A stretch of DNA of 18,387 bases from an uncultured Muribaculaceae bacterium (GTDB lineage Bacteria > Bacteroidota > Bacteroidia > Bacteroidales > Muribaculaceae). Below, piece after piece: positions 14,448 through 18,387 of the stretch (positions within the stretch are counted from its first letter, which is position 1; each line of letters opens with the position of its first letter). The position numbers were made by a program, and so were the translations under genes. Location of the stretch: assembly GCA_910577465.1 (NCBI GenBank), contig CAJTMM010000012.1, positions 5,182 through 23,568 on the forward strand, read 5' to 3'. The notes beneath the pieces were generated by a model, which ran no database searches, was not told the origin of the DNA, and saw only the letters and a list, made by a program, of their open reading frames with translations.

Positions 14448-15641
14448 ATGCTACAGATTTCACAACGTATCCGCTCGCTCGCACAGTCACAAACCCTTGC
14501 CATGTCGCAACGCAGCGCCGAACTTAAGGCAAAGGGGGTCGATGTAATAAATCTATCGGTCGGTGAACCCGACTTCCACACACCCGAACACATCAAGGAG
14601 GCTGCCAAACGCGCCATCGATGACAACTTTTCATTCTACTCTCCCGTACCCGGATTCATGAGCCTGCGCAAGGCAATTGCCGCCGACCTCCTTGCCAACA
14701 ATGGCGTGGAATACGCTCCCGAGCAGATTGTAGTGTCAGGTGGTGCCAAACAAGCCCTCTGCAACGTGATACTGACCTGCATCAATCCTGGCGACGAAGT
14801 GATTATCCCTACACCCGCATGGGTAAGTTACGTTGAGATGGTCAAGCTTGCCGAAGGCATCACGGTACCCGTACCTGCAGCCATCGAACAAGACTTCAAG
14901 ATTACCCCCGAACAGCTCCGTGCGGCAATAACTCCCCGCACACGCATGGTCCTTTTGTGCTCACCATCCAACCCCACTGGCAGCGTCTACACACACACCG
15001 AGCTGCAAGGACTCGTCGACGTTCTCAAGGACTATCCGGATATCCTGATTTTGTCCGACGAGATTTACCAGCACATCAATTACACCGGCAGCTACACATC
15101 CATGGGCTCCTTCCCCGAGATTGCCGACCGCACAGTCATAATCAATGGTGTTTCAAAAGCCTACGCCATGACCGGATGGCGCATAGGATTCATGGCAGGA
15201 CCGCTTGAGATAGCCAAAGCATGCTCTAAACTGCAAGGACAATACACCTCCGGTGCATCATCCATAGCACAGAAAGCGGCTGAAGCAGCTTATACCGGAC
15301 CCCAGGAGTGTGTCGAGGAGATGCGTAAGGCTTTCCAACGCCGTCGCGATTTGGTAGTCAGTCTCGCCAATGAAATCCCCGGATTGAAGGTTAACGTTCC
15401 CCAAGGGGCATTCTACCTTTTCCCCGAGGTCAGCAGTTTCTTCGGCAAGCGATACGGCGACCGCGTCATCAACGATGCTTCCGACCTTGCCATGTACCTG
15501 CTCGACGTGGCACACGTAGCCACAGTCGACGGCGCAGCATTCTGTCTCCCCGGCTACATCCGCTTAAGCTACGCCACTTCCGACGACAACATCCGTTGCG
15601 CAATGGATCGCATAGCACGCGCCCTCGCACAACTCCAATAA
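14448..15641 (+). CDS. class I aminotransferase, aspartate aminotransferase type
   Basis: This is a complete 397-residue fold-type I PLP enzyme. Motifs in order: NLSVGEPDF (35-43), SNPTG with Asn175, LSDEIY with Asp204 and Tyr207 that hold PLP, NGVSKAYAMTGWRIGF with the Schiff-base Lys237 and Arg245, and GYIRLSYA with Arg372 for the substrate carboxylate. Length and motif wording match the Ib aspartate aminotransferases, which move the amino group from aspartate to 2-oxoglutarate. Some relatives use other amino acids, so the substrate is probable rather than certain. It is cytoplasmic. It follows mutS by 41 bases without a clear promoter, so it may be cotranscribed, and ends at a strong bidirectional terminator. 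Confidence 0.9.
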   Translation: MLQISQRIRSLAQSQTLAMSQRSAELKAKGVDVINLSVGEPDFHTPEHIKEAAKRAIDDNFSFYSPVPGFMSLRKAIAADLLANNGVEYAPEQIVVSGGAKQALCNVILTCINPGDEVIIPTPAWVSYVEMVKLAEGITVPVPAAIEQDFKITPEQLRAAITPRTRMVLLCSPSNPTGSVYTHTELQGLVDVLKDYPDILILSDEIYQHINYTGSYTSMGSFPEIADRTVIINGVSKAYAMTGWRIGFMAGPLEIAKACSKLQGQYTSGASSIAQKAAEAAYTGPQECVEEMRKAFQRRRDLVVSLANEIPGLKVNVPQGAFYLFPEVSSFFGKRYGDRVINDASDLAMYLLDVAHVATVDGAAFCLPGYIRLSYATSDDNIRCAMDRIARALAQLQ

Positions 15642-15666
15642 TACACACAGACATAATCATAAAATG

Positions 15667-15706
15667 TAGCCCCCTGAAGAACCTGTTTAGGCCATTCAGG
15701 GGGCTA
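15667..15706. terminator. bidirectional intrinsic terminator between two convergent genes
   Basis: A perfect 12-bp inverted repeat, TAGCCCCCTGAA (15667-15678) and TTCAGGGGGCTA (15695-15706), encloses a 16-base loop that can add a CCT/AGG pairing. On the plus strand it is followed by TATATTTTC, closing the aminotransferase transcript 26 bases after its stop. On the minus strand it is followed by CATTTTATG after the stop of the 15728 gene. The weak T-tracts are offset by a very GC-rich stem. Confidence 0.8.
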
Positions 15707-15727
15707 TATTTTCAAAAATCTACTTTA

Positions 15728-16147
15728 TCACTTATTGCGATAATCAATATCCCCGATTACATCCTCATTTGTATAGTTTATAGGCACCTCCTTGGTAAGA
15801 ATAAAATGCCAAACATTTTGAGTCCCTTTCATGCCAGATGATTCAGTAATTATTATGGCATCTTTGTACTCCCAACCACGTTTAGCCATATAGGCAAAAA
15901 CACTCATAGGGGAAGCAAACGAATGCTTTTTATTCACCGATGTATCATATATCCAACCATTTGCATTTTTAGCCTTATCGGCTATACCGAAATCAACAAC
16001 AGCATTTACATCCGCCTTAAACAGATTGTATTGAACACACATCACATCACAGTAAATTTTAATTTTGCCATCTTTCTGCACTTCTTGCGCTGAGATGATA
16101 CTTGTCCCTATCAACAATAGCAAAAATAACATCAAACACTTTTTCAT
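15728..16147 (-). CDS. small secreted protein of unknown function
   Basis: This 139-residue protein has a signal peptide (MKKCLMLFLLLLIGTSIISA, cut likely before QEVQ). The cysteine at residue 4 precedes the hydrophobic core and is not a lipobox. The mature part is about 119 residues, beta-strand rich, with two cysteines (YCDVMC). It also has a motif VFAYMAKRGWEYKDAIII, similar to the short 'N-x-x-G-W-E-x-V' turn seen in several small Bacteroidota and DUF4177-like proteins; that likeness is weak. I do not recognise the family. It is much more AT-rich than its neighbours. It shares a bidirectional terminator with the aminotransferase, and its upstream gap (16148-16236) is very AT-rich, with no certain promoter boxes. 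Confidence 0.7.
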   Translation of the reverse strand: MKKCLMLFLLLLIGTSIISAQEVQKDGKIKIYCDVMCVQYNLFKADVNAVVDFGIADKAKNANGWIYDTSVNKKHSFASPMSVFAYMAKRGWEYKDAIIITESSGMKGTQNVWHFILTKEVPINYTNEDVIGDIDYRNK

Positions 16148-16236
16148 GACATATTAATTATAAATTATAACATATTCCAAACAAAAAACTGACACTCATC
16201 CATCTACTGTTTTAACACAACATACATTAGCGATTT

Positions 16237-17526
16237 TCAATCATCGCTCGGCTTGGGAGCCACACGCTCTATACGTATCAGTTCCAATCGAGTGGCAGTG
16301 CGCTTCAATATCGTGAATTGCAATTCCTCAATCTGAAGCACCTCGCCCTGCGACGGTATAGCACCGGTATTAAACAATATATAACCGGCAAGAGTCTGAT
16401 AGGCATCATCCTCCGGTATATCGATATGATACGTCTCACGCAGCGGTTCTATCTCTATACGCCCCGAACATTCGTACACGCCGGGGGTCACCTCTTTGAC
16501 CATTTCACCGGTAGTGTCATGCTCATCACGTATGTCACCGAATATCTCCTCCACTAAATCCTCAAGCGTGACCAGTCCTGCCGTACCACCGAACTCATCC
16601 ACCACTACCGCCATCGAGCGTTTCTCGGCGAGCAGACGACGCATCAGCTTATTGGCAAGCAAAGATTCCGGGGCAAAAATCACTGGTTTGATACACTCTT
16701 TCCAATCAGTATCGGGATTGAACAATTCGCTCACATGTATATATCCCAATACATCATCTATATCCTCGCGGTACACCACTATCTTGCTGCGCCCCGACTT
16801 GGTGAACAGCTCCGACAATGCATCGCGTGTAGTGGTCTCGATATTCACCGCCACCACCTCATTGCGCGGGAGCATACAGTCACGCACATGTGTATTGGAG
16901 AAATCAAGGGCGTTATGGAATATCTTCACCTCATTCTCCACAGGAGCCTTGGCAGGGTTCACCTCATCAATCGTCTTTTCAAGATACTGGTTAAGGTCAC
17001 CCACCGAAAGCATCCCTATGCGCTGCGCACCGGTACGGATACCGCACAGCCGCATCAATGCCTTCGACAGCCACGACGTAAACAGCGACACCGGATAAAG
17101 CACAATATAGAACACAGCTATAGGCAATGCAAATATCTTCAACGATGTATAGGGATTGATTCTGAACACTGTCTTGGGGAAAAATTCTCCGGTTATCAGA
17201 ATCACGCCGGTGGATATCAAGGTCGACAGCACAAGTACCAACGCCTGATTCAGATGGTACTGGTTAAGCCAATTGTCCTCTATCAGATAAGCCGCTCCCA
17301 TACCGTAGACCACAAGCATTATATTATTACCCACCAATATGGTGGATATGAACAGATCCTCGTCGGAATAGAAGCGCGATATTATACGTCCCAAGAATCC
17401 ACCTCGCTTCACATCCAGTTCCATGCGCACGCGGTCGGTGGTTATATAGGCTATCTCAGTACCGGAGAATAAACCCGAGAACACTAACGATACTACTGCT
17501 ATTACAATCCAAGTGGTGAGTGTCAT
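16237..17526 (-). CDS. CNNM/CBS/CorC family membrane protein (hemolysin-like transporter)
   Basis: The 429-residue protein has the three-part layout of the CNNM/CorC (HlyC) family. An N-terminal CNNM (DUF21) membrane domain (about 5-190) has four hydrophobic segments and the conserved GEFFPKT at 113-119. A pair of CBS domains (about 210-330) ends in VVVDEFGGTAGLVTLEDLVEEIFGD (308-331). A CorC_HlyC C-terminal domain covers about 345-425. Relatives act in magnesium/cobalt efflux or ion homeostasis at the inner membrane, and nucleotides usually bind the CBS pair; 'hemolysin' is a historical name. It begins 20 bases after the lptC stop on the same strand, so the two are probably one transcript. 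In many Bacteroidales a PPIase/SurA-like gene follows this one (recalled, not checked); here the small secreted gene occupies that place. Confidence 0.92.
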   Translation of the reverse strand: MTLTTWIVIAVVSLVFSGLFSGTEIAYITTDRVRMELDVKRGGFLGRIISRFYSDEDLFISTILVGNNIMLVVYGMGAAYLIEDNWLNQYHLNQALVLVLSTLISTGVILITGEFFPKTVFRINPYTSLKIFALPIAVFYIVLYPVSLFTSWLSKALMRLCGIRTGAQRIGMLSVGDLNQYLEKTIDEVNPAKAPVENEVKIFHNALDFSNTHVRDCMLPRNEVVAVNIETTTRDALSELFTKSGRSKIVVYREDIDDVLGYIHVSELFNPDTDWKECIKPVIFAPESLLANKLMRRLLAEKRSMAVVVDEFGGTAGLVTLEDLVEEIFGDIRDEHDTTGEMVKEVTPGVYECSGRIEIEPLRETYHIDIPEDDAYQTLAGYILFNTGAIPSQGEVLQIEELQFTILKRTATRLELIRIERVAPKPSDD

Positions 17527-17546
17527 AATCTATATCAGACAGTTTA

Positions 17547-18386
17547 TTACTGATTAACAGGTATCACCTGCATACGACCCATCTTTTCAGGCGGCGTAGT
17601 TTCAGGCTTAGCCACCTGCCGCTTTATAAGGCGATTGGGGTTCATGGTCGGTTTATCATCGCCCGATTGTTCCACATCCGACACAGGGCGTGACGAAGGC
17701 CTACGCTCCGAGTTACGTTGTTGCTGCACTCCGCCGGCGCGCTGCTGCAGCGGGCCGCCCTGCGGTGTCGTAGCCACGCTATCGGTTTCGGCAGGGGCAT
17801 CCTCAGCAGCTCCGCCACGGAACTGGTCAGCCGGGAATATGCCGGACACATGCTTCACATGATAATTGGTCATGCGCTCGTTCGACTCAAAGCCATAACC
17901 CTCTATTATACGGTCGGCTCTTTCGATGTGTATAAACGAATCGCTGTAAATCTTCTGGTGACGCTGATCCCAATACAGCTGAGGGGTGAGAAACTTCTCC
18001 CCTGCCATATTCTCTATAGCCACATAGCCGTCGAGACGCCACAGTTGCTTATCTTTGAAGAACGTGGCAGAATCGCACTCCACCGAAGCATCACGGCGAA
18101 ACAGATCATCATACTTCTCCAGCTTCACACCCTCCGGAAATGTCCAGCGAGGCTCTTTAGCCTCATCAAACATGAGCCACAGAGGAGTATCTATACGGTA
18201 GCGCGTGACTCCGGAGTCGGATATCAGCGTGGTCACATTGACCGTCGTCATGGTGGCGAAATGCTCAGGATCGAAATCTCCGCTTATCACATTTTTCGCC
18301 TCGTCCTTGCACGATGTCGACACACCCGCGCACACAGCCACGGCAACCGCAGCCGGAAGCAATCGCAACGCCGCTTCATGGCGGCT
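17547..18386 (-). CDS. lptC: LPS export periplasmic protein LptC, 5' end beyond the window
   Basis: LptC is the inner-membrane-linked bridge that hands lipopolysaccharide from LptBFG to LptA. The frame is open to the window end; the TTG at 18368 is a possible but unlikely start, so the gene is treated as partial. The N-terminus carries a hydrophobic stretch and a lipobox-like STSC followed by KDE, as in the lipoprotein form of Bacteroidota. The body has the family pattern: LEKYDDLFRRDASVECDSATFF, LWRLDGYVAIENMAGEKFLTPQLYWD (two adjoining blocks), KIYSDSFIHIERADRIIEGYGFESNERM. After about residue 180 there is an unusual 90-residue tail rich in Pro, Gln, Ser and Arg (including QQQR and SSRP) with no family likeness. 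It is followed by the CNNM gene after 20 bases. Confidence 0.85.
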   Translation of the reverse strand, partial: SRHEAALRLLPAAVAVAVCAGVSTSCKDEAKNVISGDFDPEHFATMTTVNVTTLISDSGVTRYRIDTPLWLMFDEAKEPRWTFPEGVKLEKYDDLFRRDASVECDSATFFKDKQLWRLDGYVAIENMAGEKFLTPQLYWDQRHQKIYSDSFIHIERADRIIEGYGFESNERMTNYHVKHVSGIFPADQFRGGAAEDAPAETDSVATTPQGGPLQQRAGGVQQQRNSERRPSSRPVSDVEQSGDDKPTMNPNRLIKRQVAKPETTPPEKMGRMQVIPVNQ

Positions 18387-18387
18387 G

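Noticed and set aside
16735..17472. 245-residue open frame on the plus strand inside the CNNM gene
   Set aside because: It is antisense to a well-conserved membrane protein, is rich in His, Tyr and Arg as shadow frames often are, and has no start signals.
1..18387. CRISPR array, insertion sequence, rRNA or riboswitch
   Set aside because: No regularly spaced repeats, transposase motifs, terminal repeats or conserved RNA motifs were found on either strand by eye.

Overview
The window looks like a chromosomal segment of a Bacteroidales gut bacterium, possibly Muribaculaceae or a relative; the family is inference. Three things point this way. Promoters match the Bacteroidota -7 box TAnnTTTG and Shine-Dalgarno motifs are mostly absent. 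Two proteins end in type IX secretion (T9SS) type-A-like sorting tails. The families are typical of the order: DUF4834 beside pssA, an LptC lipoprotein before a CNNM/CorC protein, and a short phosphatidylserine decarboxylase.

Layout. 1-1458 (+): the end of a subtilisin-like (S8) protease with a C-terminal sorting tail, a GNAT acetyltransferase, and an MmcQ/YjbR protein with its own promoter. 1527-3939 (-): three AT-rich genes for a four-helix DUF4405 membrane protein with cytochrome-b-like histidine pairs, a secreted protein of unknown function, and an outer-membrane beta-barrel protein. 3979-4145 (-): tRNA-Leu(CAA) with a promoter and a strong intrinsic terminator. 4296-7865 (+): a eukaryote-type glycogen branching enzyme, then an unusual 476-residue membrane protein joining a TIR/DUF4062-like cytosolic domain, one membrane helix and a PstS-like exported domain. 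7954-10498 (+): a phospholipid operon (psd, pssA, DUF4834, DUF2461). 10543-11556 (-): a secreted T9SS-tail protein. 11703-15706 (+): mutS and an aspartate-type aminotransferase, closed by a bidirectional terminator. 15728-18387 (-): a small AT-rich secreted protein, a CNNM/CBS/CorC membrane protein, and LptC, which runs off the window edge.

Working together. psd and pssA catalyse consecutive steps to phosphatidylethanolamine. LptC and the CNNM protein are 20 bases apart in one orientation and probably share a transcript for envelope functions. GlgB makes branched glycogen. mutS and the aminotransferase are close enough to be cotranscribed but have unrelated roles.

The best candidate for something undescribed is the 6435-7865 gene. 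It looks like a one-protein transmembrane device in which an exported anion-binding-like domain could control a cytosolic TIR-like effector domain. This is inference from motifs and needs structure prediction and neighbourhood comparison. No CRISPR array, insertion sequence, rRNA or replication origin was seen. No gene-free stretch exceeds 300 bases.
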